Shown: in pieces, positions 1 to 5,758 of the stretch
Layout: the number at the start of each line of letters is the position of its first letter
How positions within the stretch are numbered: position 1 is the stretch's first letter
Source: Pseudomonadota bacterium
Lineage (GTDB): Bacteria > Myxococcota_A > Polyangia > Polyangiales > Polyangiaceae
Reading direction: 5' to 3'
Length of the DNA: 5,862 nucleotides
Assembly: GCA_023418705.1 (NCBI GenBank)
Contig: JAEZYZ010000249.1
Coordinates: forward strand, 1-5,862
Translations under genes and position numbers: made by a program
Notes under the pieces: model-generated
What the model saw: the letters and a program-made list of their open reading frames with translations, nothing else
Told to the model about the DNA's origin: nothing
The model's database searches: none

Positions 1-725
1 ACCCCGACCCGACCCCCGAGCCCGATCTCCTCACCGCGAGCTTCGGCAGCGCCGATCCGCTGCTGCCCGAGCCCCTTGCCCCGAAGCCGGCGCGCGTCGA
101 GGTCCTCCGACCCTCACGTCATCCCACGGCGACGGCTCCCGAGGTCGCCGCAGAGCGCGCAGCGACCAGCCGTCACCGCGGCAGCGGACCTGGCGCCCGT
201 GGAGGCCCGGGGGGCAACGGACGCGGCGACGGCTACGGCAACGGCGTCGTCCAGCAGAAGTTCGCCTTCGGCGGCCCCACCGGCGCCTTCCGGGCGGACG
301 TCTGCTTCATCGATCCCGGGGTCCGCAGCATCAAGGACATCACGCGCTGCCCGCGCGTGGCGACGTTCTACACCGACGCCTTGAACGTCCCCCCGCGCCG
401 CTTCCGCGAAGGCTTCCCTGGGGTCAGCGAGCGCTTCGAGTATTTCGCCATCCGCTACCGTGGCCATTTTCAGGTGCGGGTCGGGGGATTTTACCGGTTC
501 CGCCTGGTCTCCGACGACGGCGCCATCCTGTACATCGACGGCCACAAGGTGATCGACAACGACGGCCAGCACCCGCCCACCATGAAACATGCCACGATCC
601 CGCTCGAAGCCGGCGAGCACGAGCTGTTCGTGTCGTACTTTCAGGGCCCGCGGGAGAACATCGCGCTGCAGCTCTTCGTCACGCCCCCCGATCGCCCCGA
701 GCAGCTACTCGGGCCGTCGTTTTGA
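1..725 (+). CDS. PA14-domain protein with Pro-rich and Gly-rich linkers, 5' end outside window
   Basis: The reading frame is open from the left edge (first whole codon at 3) to the TGA at 723-725, giving 240 visible residues and no upstream stop, so the start lies outside the window. Residues 1-60 are rich in Pro, Ala and Glu, and 60-85 are Gly-rich; both look like flexible spacer. From about 118 to 228 comes a PA14-like beta-sandwich: the motif SDDGAILYIDG at 170-180 is the family hallmark, followed by VIDNDG (183-188) and YFQGPR near 212-217. PA14 domains are generally carbohydrate-binding or adhesive modules of exported proteins. Two cysteines (101 and 116) precede the domain. The Pro-rich spacer resembles those of TonB-like envelope proteins, so an inner-membrane anchor upstream is possible but not visible. 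A GTG at 357 would give only the PA14 domain and is a less likely start, because coding-like sequence continues before it. Ligand unknown. Confidence 0.85.
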   Translation, partial: PDPTPEPDLLTASFGSADPLLPEPLAPKPARVEVLRPSRHPTATAPEVAAERAATSRHRGSGPGARGGPGGNGRGDGYGNGVVQQKFAFGGPTGAFRADVCFIDPGVRSIKDITRCPRVATFYTDALNVPPRRFREGFPGVSERFEYFAIRYRGHFQVRVGGFYRFRLVSDDGAILYIDGHKVIDNDGQHPPTMKHATIPLEAGEHELFVSYFQGPRENIALQLFVTPPDRPEQLLGPSF

Positions 726-831
726 GGCGCACGACGCCAGCGCACCCCTCCTCCCTCCTACGAAACGAGAGCCGAGGTGCCAAAGGCACGAGGGAACCCA
801 ACGCGACGACCTTCCGCTATTTTTGTTCACA

Positions 832-861
832 GGAAGGAGCGGAAGCACGGAAGCACGGAAG
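832..861. repeat. Short GGAAGCAC direct repeat flanked by T-tracts
   Basis: Two exact tandem GGAAGCAC units (841-848 and 849-856) are preceded by the variant GGAAGGAGC (832-840) and followed by a partial GGAAG (857-861). The block is bracketed by T-rich stretches at 820-824 and 863-868 that stand out from the GC-rich surroundings. From memory, similar purine-rich mini-repeat modules are dispersed between genes in many environmental bacteria; that identity is inference and needs a genome-wide copy search. Confidence 0.5.
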
Positions 862-957
862 ATTTTTTCGGAGTTCGACGGTTCAGCCCGACGCGATCCT
901 GCCATCCGGGGGTCGCCACGATGGCGAGCGCGCCGCTCGAGCTTCAAGGCCTCGTTC

Positions 958-980
958 GGGGACCCACGATGTCGGTCCCC
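958..980. terminator. Possible bidirectional terminator hairpin
   Basis: GGGGACC (958-964) pairs perfectly with GGTCCCC (974-980) across a 9-nt loop. It lies about 33 bp past the stop of the minus-strand dehydrogenase gene and between convergent genes. No T-tract follows on either strand, so intrinsic termination is only a guess. Confidence 0.3.
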
Positions 981-1012
981 CTCCCGCACTTCCGATCTTC
1001 TTGTGACCGATA

Positions 1013-1963
1013 CTAGGTCGAGCTGGCCGAGGTCGAGCTGGTCGCGGTCGTGCCGCCCGGGGTCGGACTGGCCGGGGTTGGACTGGCCGGGGTCGAGCTG
1101 GCCGAGCTCGGACTCATCGCGGTCGTGCCGCCCGGGGTCGGGCTGGCTGGCGGGGACTTGGCGGCGTGCGCCTGCAGCGCGCCGCGGTAGGTCGCGGCGA
1201 CGCGGCTGGTCAAAAAGCGCTGCGGCAAAAAGCGCATCAACCATGTCCCGAGCCGCATGCTCAGCCCTGGGAGGTGCATGTAGCTGCGGTTTTGGAAGGC
1301 GCGGACCGCTTCACGAGCGCAGCGATCGACCGGCATGAGCCAGCCCCTGAGCGGCACGAACCGCTCACCTTGCGTCATCTCGGTGAAGATCCCTCCCGGG
1401 ACGAACGTGGTCACGCTCACGCCCTGCCCGTTGAGCTCGTGGTAGAGGCAGCGGCCGTAGTTGAGCAAGAACGCCTTGGTCGCCGAATACGCGGTTTGAT
1501 ACGGCACCGGCGTGAGCCCCGCCATGCTCGACACCAAGAGGATGCCGCAGCCGACCGCCTGCTGCTCGAGGTGCGGAAGAAACAGGCTGGTCAAGCGCAC
1601 CACGCCGGTGACGTTGGTGTTGAGCATCTTCTGGAAGTCGGGCCAGCTGAGCTCATGGTGCTGGCCGAAGTGCGTCACCCCCGCGTTCAGGACCACGCCG
1701 TAGATCTGCCGTCCCTGGGTCGCCTCGTGGTAGACGCGCTCCACGTGCTCGAGGTTCGACAGGTCGGCGCAGATGGTCACGACGTCCACGTTGGCCTTGG
1801 CTTCGAGCTCGGCCTCGAGCTCGCGCAGCCGCTCCTCGCGGCGTGCGACCAGCACCAGGTTCGCCCCGTGTTCGGTGGCCAAGCTGCGAGCGATCTCGCG
1901 TCCGAGGCCGGAAGAAGCGCCGGTCACCAGGACCCAGCGCGAGCGGAAGTGCATCGGTTTCAC
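1013..1963 (-). CDS. Short-chain dehydrogenase/reductase with repeat-derived C-terminal tail
   Basis: This 316-residue protein is a classical SDR, an NAD(P)-dependent oxidoreductase with a Rossmann fold, most like the COG0300 (DltE-type) group. The cofactor motif TGASSGLG is at 14-21, arginines at 41-42 after the second strand suggest NADP(H), D67 is the adenine-pocket acid, and NAG is at 93-95. The catalytic set is complete: N117, S146, Y159 and K163 (YSATK), with the PGG motif after it. The substrate cannot be told. The dehydrogenase fold ends near residue 266; the last 50 residues are low-complexity pentapeptides (ASPTP, GGTTA, ASSTP and similar) encoded by a 15-bp DNA repeat that runs up to the stop. 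The start is GTG at 1963; an ATG at 1954 gives a protein three residues shorter, and neither has a clear Shine-Dalgarno. It lies 67 bp downstream of the glycosyltransferase gene on the same strand, so co-transcription is likely. Confidence 0.92.
   Translation of the reverse strand: MKPMHFRSRWVLVTGASSGLGREIARSLATEHGANLVLVARREERLRELEAELEAKANVDVVTICADLSNLEHVERVYHEATQGRQIYGVVLNAGVTHFGQHHELSWPDFQKMLNTNVTGVVRLTSLFLPHLEQQAVGCGILLVSSMAGLTPVPYQTAYSATKAFLLNYGRCLYHELNGQGVSVTTFVPGGIFTEMTQGERFVPLRGWLMPVDRCAREAVRAFQNRSYMHLPGLSMRLGTWLMRFLPQRFLTSRVAATYRGALQAHAAKSPPASPTPGGTTAMSPSSASSTPASPTPASPTPGGTTATSSTSASST
1016..1150. repeat. 15-bp tandem repeat, nine units, with 75-bp higher-order period
   Basis: Nine consecutive 15-bp units start at 1016, 1031, 1046 and so on to 1136, most beginning GGTCG (for example GGTCGAGCTGGCCGA). 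Units 1 and 6 (1016, 1091) are identical, units 3 and 8 (1046, 1121) are identical, and units 4 and 9 differ at two bases, so the array is also organised as a 75-bp, five-unit repeat. On the minus strand it encodes the pentapeptide tail of the dehydrogenase in frame. Confidence 0.9.
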
Positions 1964-2030
1964 GGCGCCGAGTCTAGCGTTTTTCGGCCGGCGCGCGAGC
2001 GCTCGGTTTCGTGGGGCAAAACTTGGCGGA

Positions 2031-3710
2031 TCAGCGCTGCACGTCGACCTGAGCGGTCTCGGCCCGGCGCGCGTACAGATCGAAATCCTCGATCGTGCTC
2101 ACGCGCTCGTACTGCTCCTTGATGAGCTCGTCGAGCCAGGGGAAGGAACCGAGCGCCGCGCGCGAATCGGACCACCCACCGGTGACCACCGGCATCACGT
2201 CGTTGCGCTGCACCACGATCGCCTCGGGCGGCTTCGCGCCGAGCTCGCGCCGCAGCTCCGAGCGTGCGAACTCGCGCTCCCACTGGGCCCGCTGCGGCAC
2301 GTTGTAGATGAAGCGGCTCGCTGGCGGACGATTGGAGAGCCAGTAGATCACCGGCTCGAAGCCCCAGACGAACACCCGCTCGCCCGGCGCGGTGAAGCGG
2401 CGGATCGCGTGCGCCACCCGGTGATCGGCGCCGAGATTGTAGTCGGATACGCGGTAAAGCTCGCTGTCGAGCACCTCCCGGCTCGAAAACGGGGCGACAC
2501 CGAGCAGCCATTGGGTGCGCAGCGCGCTGCGCCACCAGAACCCCTCGCTCAAATCGCGCACCGGGGTGCGCATGCTGGCCGCGACCAGCAGAAAGGACAC
2601 ATAGGCCAGGACACCGCTCCCGCCCGCCGCCAGGCAGCGACGCCAGAGCTTGTAGAGCCCAACGCCCGCGAGCAGCGCCACCAGCGGCAGCGACGCCGCG
2701 TAGTGGTACTGGAAGAACTTGCCCTGCATCGCGATCCCGGCCAGGTGCACCGACAAAACGCCGAGCACGAGGAAGAGGCCCTGACGCTCGCGCCCGTGCA
2801 TGGGGGATATCGCGAGCAAGGCGATCACCCCGGCCGCCAGCAGGGCCGAAAACCGAAAAAACAGCTCTTCCAGGCCGTAGTAGAACACTTCCGGTGCGCT
2901 CTGGCCCTCCCAGCTCAGCGTCGTGTACCCGGGCGTGAACTCGAACAGCGTCCAGGCCAGGTCCCCCCAGGCGCCGCCGAGCGCAAACCATGCGGCGCAC
3001 GCCGCGATGGGGACCACGAACGCGGCGCTGATCACCACCAGCGGCAGCAGCGCGCGGGCGGCGAAGCGCTGCCCGCCTAGCTCGCGCCCCGCCAGGAACG
3101 CGGCACACGCCAGCGCCCCGCCGCCGAGCGGCGGCTTGAGCAGAAACGCCGCGCCGAACAGCAACCCGATCGCGATCCACACCAGCCAGCGCCACCGGCG
3201 CGGGTACTCGGTCGCCGTCAGCGCCAGCGCGTAGAGGGTCAGAAAGCCCCCGAAGCTCTCCGGCTGCCCCGTGTGCCAAAATTCCATTTGCGCGTGCAAG
3301 AGCGCCGCGAGCGCCCCCGCCAACAGCCCAGGCCGCGTCGACCCGACGAAGACCGACGACAGCCGCCGCATGCACATCACCACCAAGAGCAGCCCGAGCA
3401 CCTCGAGCAGCCGCGGCGCGAGCATCGTCTTGCCGAACAGCGCCTGAGCGAGCGCGTAGACGACGAAGATCCCGGGGGGCTTGAAATCCCAGACGTCTCG
3501 GTAGGGCATCTGCCCCCGCAGCACGGCGTCCGCGACCAGCGCGTAGATGCCCTGGTCGCGACCGAAGCCGAACAACGTCAGCTGCACGCAGCTGAACGCG
3601 ATGACGCCCCAGCAGAGCGCTCCCAGCCAGAAGTCCGGGTCGCGCACGTCCAGGCGGCCGAGCACCTCTGCAGAGCTCGTGGCGGCGGGTCGGATCGACG
3701 CGCTCGGCAT
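2031..3710 (-). CDS. GT39/ArnT-like integral membrane glycosyltransferase
   Basis: From ATG at 3710 this is a 559-residue protein of the GT-C fold (PMT/ArnT type, GT39 family), which transfers a sugar from a polyprenyl-phosphate donor to an acceptor outside the inner membrane. After a short N-terminus, about ten hydrophobic segments are visible (near 27-49, 79-93, 100-114, 127-140, 174-191, 196-208, 217-244, 288-302, 311-328, 338-354 and 364-379). The first periplasmic loop has GRDQGIYA (50-57, D52 the likely catalytic acid) and YRDVWDFKPPG (70-80), both typical of the family; later come HTGQPE (146-151) and KFFQYHYAASLP (331-342). The region from about 380 to 559 is soluble and contains RVFVWGFEPVIYWLSNR, as in other bacterial GT39 proteins. 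Donor and acceptor cannot be told. The frame stays open upstream to 3881, but that extension is Arg/Pro-rich without a signal or helix, so I prefer 3710. No clear Shine-Dalgarno is seen. Confidence 0.9.
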   Translation of the reverse strand: MPSASIRPAATSSAEVLGRLDVRDPDFWLGALCWGVIAFSCVQLTLFGFGRDQGIYALVADAVLRGQMPYRDVWDFKPPGIFVVYALAQALFGKTMLAPRLLEVLGLLLVVMCMRRLSSVFVGSTRPGLLAGALAALLHAQMEFWHTGQPESFGGFLTLYALALTATEYPRRWRWLVWIAIGLLFGAAFLLKPPLGGGALACAAFLAGRELGGQRFAARALLPLVVISAAFVVPIAACAAWFALGGAWGDLAWTLFEFTPGYTTLSWEGQSAPEVFYYGLEELFFRFSALLAAGVIALLAISPMHGRERQGLFLVLGVLSVHLAGIAMQGKFFQYHYAASLPLVALLAGVGLYKLWRRCLAAGGSGVLAYVSFLLVAASMRTPVRDLSEGFWWRSALRTQWLLGVAPFSSREVLDSELYRVSDYNLGADHRVAHAIRRFTAPGERVFVWGFEPVIYWLSNRPPASRFIYNVPQRAQWEREFARSELRRELGAKPPEAIVVQRNDVMPVVTGGWSDSRAALGSFPWLDELIKEQYERVSTIEDFDLYARRAETAQVDVQR

Positions 3711-3743
3711 GGCACCGGGGCTTAGCCTAGAGGATGCACCCGC

Positions 3744-3757
3744 CCGCTGGCCAGCGG
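3744..3757. promoter_or_regulatory. Perfect 14-bp palindrome upstream of the glycosyltransferase gene
   Basis: CCGCTGGCCAGCGG is its own reverse complement and lies about 34 bp before the chosen glycosyltransferase start. A second, shorter palindrome (TTCCGGAA) lies at 3768-3775. The position suits an operator or a hairpin in the 5' untranslated region, but palindromes of this kind also occur by chance in GC-rich DNA. Confidence 0.25.
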
Positions 3758-3806
3758 CGTCGGTGGATTCCGGAAAGAGGCCGGCTTTCGACGAGGGATC
3801 CGTCGC

Positions 3807-3850
3807 GGGCACGGGCGAAATCCGGCACGGGCACGCGCGAATCCGGTGCC
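3807..3850. repeat. Imperfect tandem duplication of about 22 bp
   Basis: A 22-nt unit at 3807-3828 beginning GGGCACGGGCGAAATCCGG is followed directly by a second copy beginning GGGCACGCGCGAATCCGG at 3829. The copies differ by a substitution, a one-base deletion and the final few bases. It sits in the divergent intergenic region, and its function is unknown. Confidence 0.55.
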
Positions 3851-3898
3851 GAAACGACCGGGCCAAGCGGCTCGGGAGCACCGGCGCTTCGCCTTGGC

Positions 3899-3927
3899 TT
3901 GACCCCCTGACGGCATGCCTCTATGTG
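3899..3927 (+). promoter_or_regulatory. Sigma-70-type promoter of the tRNA gene
   Basis: TTGACC (3899-3904) matches five of six bases of the -35 consensus. Exactly 17 bp later TATGTG (3922-3927) can serve as the -10 element. This predicts a transcript start near 3934, about 20 nt before the mature tRNA, a typical leader length. A GC-rich stretch after the -10 would fit a stringently controlled stable-RNA promoter, but that is inference. Confidence 0.55.
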
Positions 3928-3955
3928 CTCCTGGCACGCCGCGTCGTCGGCGCGA

Positions 3956-4032
3956 GCGCCCCTAGCTCAGCTGGATAGAGCATCGGACTTCGGATCCGAG
4001 GGTCGTAGGTTCGAATCCTACGGGGCGCGCCA
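3956..4032 (+). tRNA. tRNA-Arg (anticodon UCG)
   Basis: A complete cloverleaf folds by eye. The acceptor stem GCGCCCC (3956-3962) pairs with GGGGCGC (4022-4028); the D arm is GCTC/GAGC around a 9-nt loop; the anticodon stem TCGGA/TCCGA holds the loop CTTCGGA; a 5-nt variable loop follows; and the T arm GTAGG/CCTAC carries TTCGAAT. The anticodon is therefore TCG, reading the CGA codon. A20 in the D loop and C35 agree with bacterial arginine identity. The 3' CCA (4030-4032) is encoded, with G73 as discriminator. The gene is solitary, with its own promoter, and no clear terminator is seen after it. Confidence 0.97.
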
Positions 4033-4168
4033 TGCTGCCGTCGTTGCACGCACGGCTCGTCGCAGGAGCGCGGTTCGAGCTGGGGCCTCCCGCGACCCAC
4101 GAGCAGCTCGCCGCCGTCGAAACGCTTCACCTCGGGTTCCCCGCGACCAGCCTTCGAAGGCGTGGCCC

Positions 4169-4206
4169 CGGATCGGAGAGTCGTAGGCGTGAGCTCTAAA
4201 GGGCGC
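4169..4206 (+). other. Degenerate copy of the tRNA-Arg 3' half (possible att-site relic)
   Basis: Aligned without gaps to 3991-4028 of the tRNA gene, this stretch matches at 28 of 38 positions by my count, with 17 of the first 19 identical (CGGATC, GAG, GTCGTAGG) and the final GGGCGC identical. It ends exactly where the tRNA acceptor stem ends and begins within the anticodon loop. No similarity continues upstream. The 3' half of a tRNA gene is the classic target of site-specific integrases, so an old integration or recombination scar is a reasonable reading; no integrase is visible in the window. Confidence 0.45.
4198..4203 (+). promoter_or_regulatory. Ribosome binding site of the NUDIX gene
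   Basis: AAAGGG lies six bases before GTG at 4210 and decides that start over the in-frame GTGs at 4162 and 4189, which lack a comparable site. It falls inside the tRNA-like relic. Confidence 0.5.
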
Positions 4207-4209
4207 AAC

Positions 4210-4680
4210 GTGAGCCGCACCAGATCGGTCAGCGCCGGGCTCATGATGTACCGGCGGCGCGAGGGGGCGGTCGAGGTGCTGCTGGTCCACCCGGGAGGAC
4301 CGTTCTGGAAGAAGCGGGACGCGGGGGCGTGGACGATCCCGAAGGGGGAGCCGTCGGAGGGGGAGGCGCTGATCGCGGCGGCGCGACGAGAGTTTCGAGA
4401 AGAGACCGGGCTCGAGCCGACGGGCGAGCTGATCGAGCTCGGGGTCGTTCGCCAGAAGGGCGGCAAGGAGGTGCACGCCTGGGCCTTCGAAGGCGACTGC
4501 GATCCGGCGTCCTTGCAGAGCAGCACCTTCTCGCTCGAGTGGCCGCCCCGCTCGGGCAAGTGGCGCGACTTTCCCGAGGTCGACCGGGCGGAGTTCTTCG
4601 AGCTTTCGGCCGCACGCGAGAAGATCAACCCGGCCCAGGTGGCGCTGTTGGACGCGCTGCAGGCGGTGACCGCGGGCTGA
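4210..4680 (+). CDS. NUDIX family hydrolase (COG4119-like)
   Basis: The 156-residue protein begins at GTG 4210, the start with the best ribosome binding site; a start at 4162 would add 16 residues that lie in the tRNA-like relic and look non-coding. It contains a perfect Nudix box, GX5EX7REUXEEXGU, at 46-68 (G46, E52, then REFREETGL at 60-68), which binds the metal and cleaves a nucleoside diphosphate linked to another group. The opening SAGLMMYRRREG, the stretch LLVHPGGPFW, WTIPKGEPSEGEA and the late KINPAQ resemble the COG4119 group of predicted NTP pyrophosphohydrolases; that assignment is from memory. The substrate is unknown. It is cytosolic, with no signal peptide or membrane segment. 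The phosphatase gene follows after 47 bp on the same strand, so the two may share a transcript. Confidence 0.92.
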   Translation: MSRTRSVSAGLMMYRRREGAVEVLLVHPGGPFWKKRDAGAWTIPKGEPSEGEALIAAARREFREETGLEPTGELIELGVVRQKGGKEVHAWAFEGDCDPASLQSSTFSLEWPPRSGKWRDFPEVDRAEFFELSAAREKINPAQVALLDALQAVTAG

Positions 4681-4727
4681 CCCCGAAACGGCTCGGCTTG
4701 ACACTGCGCCGGGCCACCTGAAACTTG

Positions 4728-5699
4728 GTGCCCATTCACCTTCTACGACGCGCCTGTTTCGGTGGGTGGCTGCTGGCCCGAGCGACCGTGGTCATGGCGG
4801 CGCCGCAAGCCACCGAACCTGCGGCGCCCAAGACGACGGTCATTCGGCGCGCAGAGGCGACGCCGGACGCGCGCGGGAGCGCCGCGCCCACCGAAGCCGC
4901 CAGCGAGCACCGCCTCACCTGGCGCTGGTCTCGCTTTTCGGTGCTCGACTATGCCAGCACCGCCGTCTTCGGCGGCGCCTACCTGTATCTAGAGACCACC
5001 GTCGTCGGGGTCCGCGAGCCGAACTGGCGGGGCGGCATTCTGTTCGACGACGCCGTCCGCAGCGCCTTACGCGGCCGCACCCGGGGGCTGCGTGAGTCGA
5101 GCGGCGCGATCAGCGACTACCTGACGCTCGCGCCGCAGGGCATGATGGTGATCGATTCGGTGGCCATTCCGCTGTTCACCGATCGCTGGAACTATGACGT
5201 GGCGTGGCAGATGACGCTCATCATGCTGCAGGCCGAGGCGATCACCGGGCTCCTGTCTCGCTTCGGACATCGCTACATCGGTCGTGAACGACCGGACGTG
5301 GAGGAATGCCGCAAGGATCCAGAGTACCACCACCTGTGCTTCGGCGGCTCGAACGCCAGCTTCCCGAGCGGACACACTTCGGGGGCCTTCGTGGGCGCGG
5401 GCGTCGTCTGCGCCCACCACACGCATTTGCCGCTCTATGGCGGTGGCGCGCCCGACATCGCCGCCTGCGCGGTGAACCTCACCATGGCCACCGCGAGCTC
5501 CGTGCTCCGGCTGATCGCCGACCGACACTATTTGACGGACAACCTCGTCGGCGCCGCGATCGGGCTTGGGGCGGGCTGGGGCTTGCCGCTCTTGTTGCAC
5601 TACCGCGGTGGGACGTCCGAGGCGAACGAACCGCAGGTGGCGATCTTGCCGATGGGCGATCCGCAGACCCTCGGGATCTCGGCGGCGGGTGTGTTTTGA
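4728..5699 (+). CDS. Exported PAP2-superfamily phosphatase
   Basis: Read from GTG 4728 the protein has 323 residues (TTG at 4725 would add one). It opens with basic residues (RR at 7-8) and a hydrophobic stretch to about 25, ending AAPQA, which looks like a signal peptide or an N-terminal anchor; an Ala/Pro-rich linker follows to about 60. The PAP2 acid-phosphatase signature is in the C-terminal half: motif 1 RERP (186-189), motif 2 PSGH (213-216) and motif 3 RX5HX3D (R261, H267, D271, within ADRHYLTD). H216 and H267 are the catalytic histidines in this family, which dephosphorylates lipid phosphates, polyprenyl pyrophosphates and some small phosphates. The usual motif 1 lysine is replaced by His (181) followed by Arg (182). 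Cys194 and Cys204 lie between motifs 1 and 2 and could form a disulfide. Hydrophobic helices surround the motifs (near 136-150, 158-177, 217-229, 244-262 and 272-290). No strong ribosome binding site is seen. Confidence 0.88.
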   Translation: MPIHLLRRACFGGWLLARATVVMAAPQATEPAAPKTTVIRRAEATPDARGSAAPTEAASEHRLTWRWSRFSVLDYASTAVFGGAYLYLETTVVGVREPNWRGGILFDDAVRSALRGRTRGLRESSGAISDYLTLAPQGMMVIDSVAIPLFTDRWNYDVAWQMTLIMLQAEAITGLLSRFGHRYIGRERPDVEECRKDPEYHHLCFGGSNASFPSGHTSGAFVGAGVVCAHHTHLPLYGGGAPDIAACAVNLTMATASSVLRLIADRHYLTDNLVGAAIGLGAGWGLPLLLHYRGGTSEANEPQVAILPMGDPQTLGISAAGVF

Positions 5700-5724
5700 G
5701 CCGGCACGAGCACATCCAGGCAAC

Positions 5725-5745
5725 GTGCACCACGTGCACGTGCAC
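5725..5745. repeat. Triple GTGCAC palindromic cluster
   Basis: The palindromic hexamer GTGCAC occurs at 5725-5730, 5734-5739 and 5740-5745. The last two abut to form a perfect 12-bp palindrome, and CACGTGCACGTG (5731-5742) is another. It lies 25 bp after the phosphatase stop. It could form a hairpin or bind a dimeric protein; there is no T-tract to support a terminator. Confidence 0.4.
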
Positions 5746-5758
5746 GACGACGAGCACT

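Larger units (their letters stand above)
726..1012. other. Intergenic region between convergent genes
   Basis: No convincing gene is seen here: the overlapping frames have low-complexity, Arg/Ser-rich translations and no recognisable domain. The region holds a T-flanked GGAAGCAC repeat (832-861), a 5-bp stem GTGCC/GGCAC with a 3-nt loop (777-789), a 6-bp stem with a 3-nt loop (913-927) and a 7-bp hairpin (958-980). It separates two gene ends that face each other, so transcription termination is the expected job. Confidence 0.6.

Noticed and set aside
114..620. 168-codon minus-strand frame
   Set aside because: It is antisense to the PA14-domain gene, whose frame has a clear family motif; the antisense product matches nothing I know.
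1016..1150. CRISPR array
   Set aside because: The units abut with no spacers and no cas gene is nearby; the same holds for the 30-bp array at 5759.
1964..2030. Terminator between the glycosyltransferase and dehydrogenase genes
   Set aside because: The GC-rich palindrome CGAGCGCTCG (1996-2005) is present, but the nearby homopolymer reads as A, not T, on the coding strand, so termination there is not supported.
1773..3080. 435-codon + strand open frame
   Set aside because: It lies opposite the dehydrogenase and glycosyltransferase genes, has an Arg/His/Gln-rich translation with no domain, and is explained by the GC-rich codon pattern of those genes.
1960..3375. 471-codon minus-strand frame
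   Set aside because: It is an out-of-frame reading of the glycosyltransferase gene, Ala/Arg/Gly-rich without membrane or catalytic motifs.
3711..3881. N-terminal extension of the glycosyltransferase to 3881
   Set aside because: The extra 57 residues are Arg/Pro/Ser-rich, span the intergenic repeat and palindromes, and have no signal or helix; the ATG at 3710 gives a family-like length.
4698..4726. Promoter for the PAP2 gene (TTGACA at 4698-4703)
   Set aside because: The -35 match is perfect, but at 17 bp spacing the -10 is AAACTT, a poor match, and the transcript would start at or inside the coding region. Probably chance.
3921..4739. 272-codon minus-strand frame over the tRNA and NUDIX gene
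   Set aside because: It reads through a tRNA antisense and an established NUDIX coding frame; the residue string is low-complexity.
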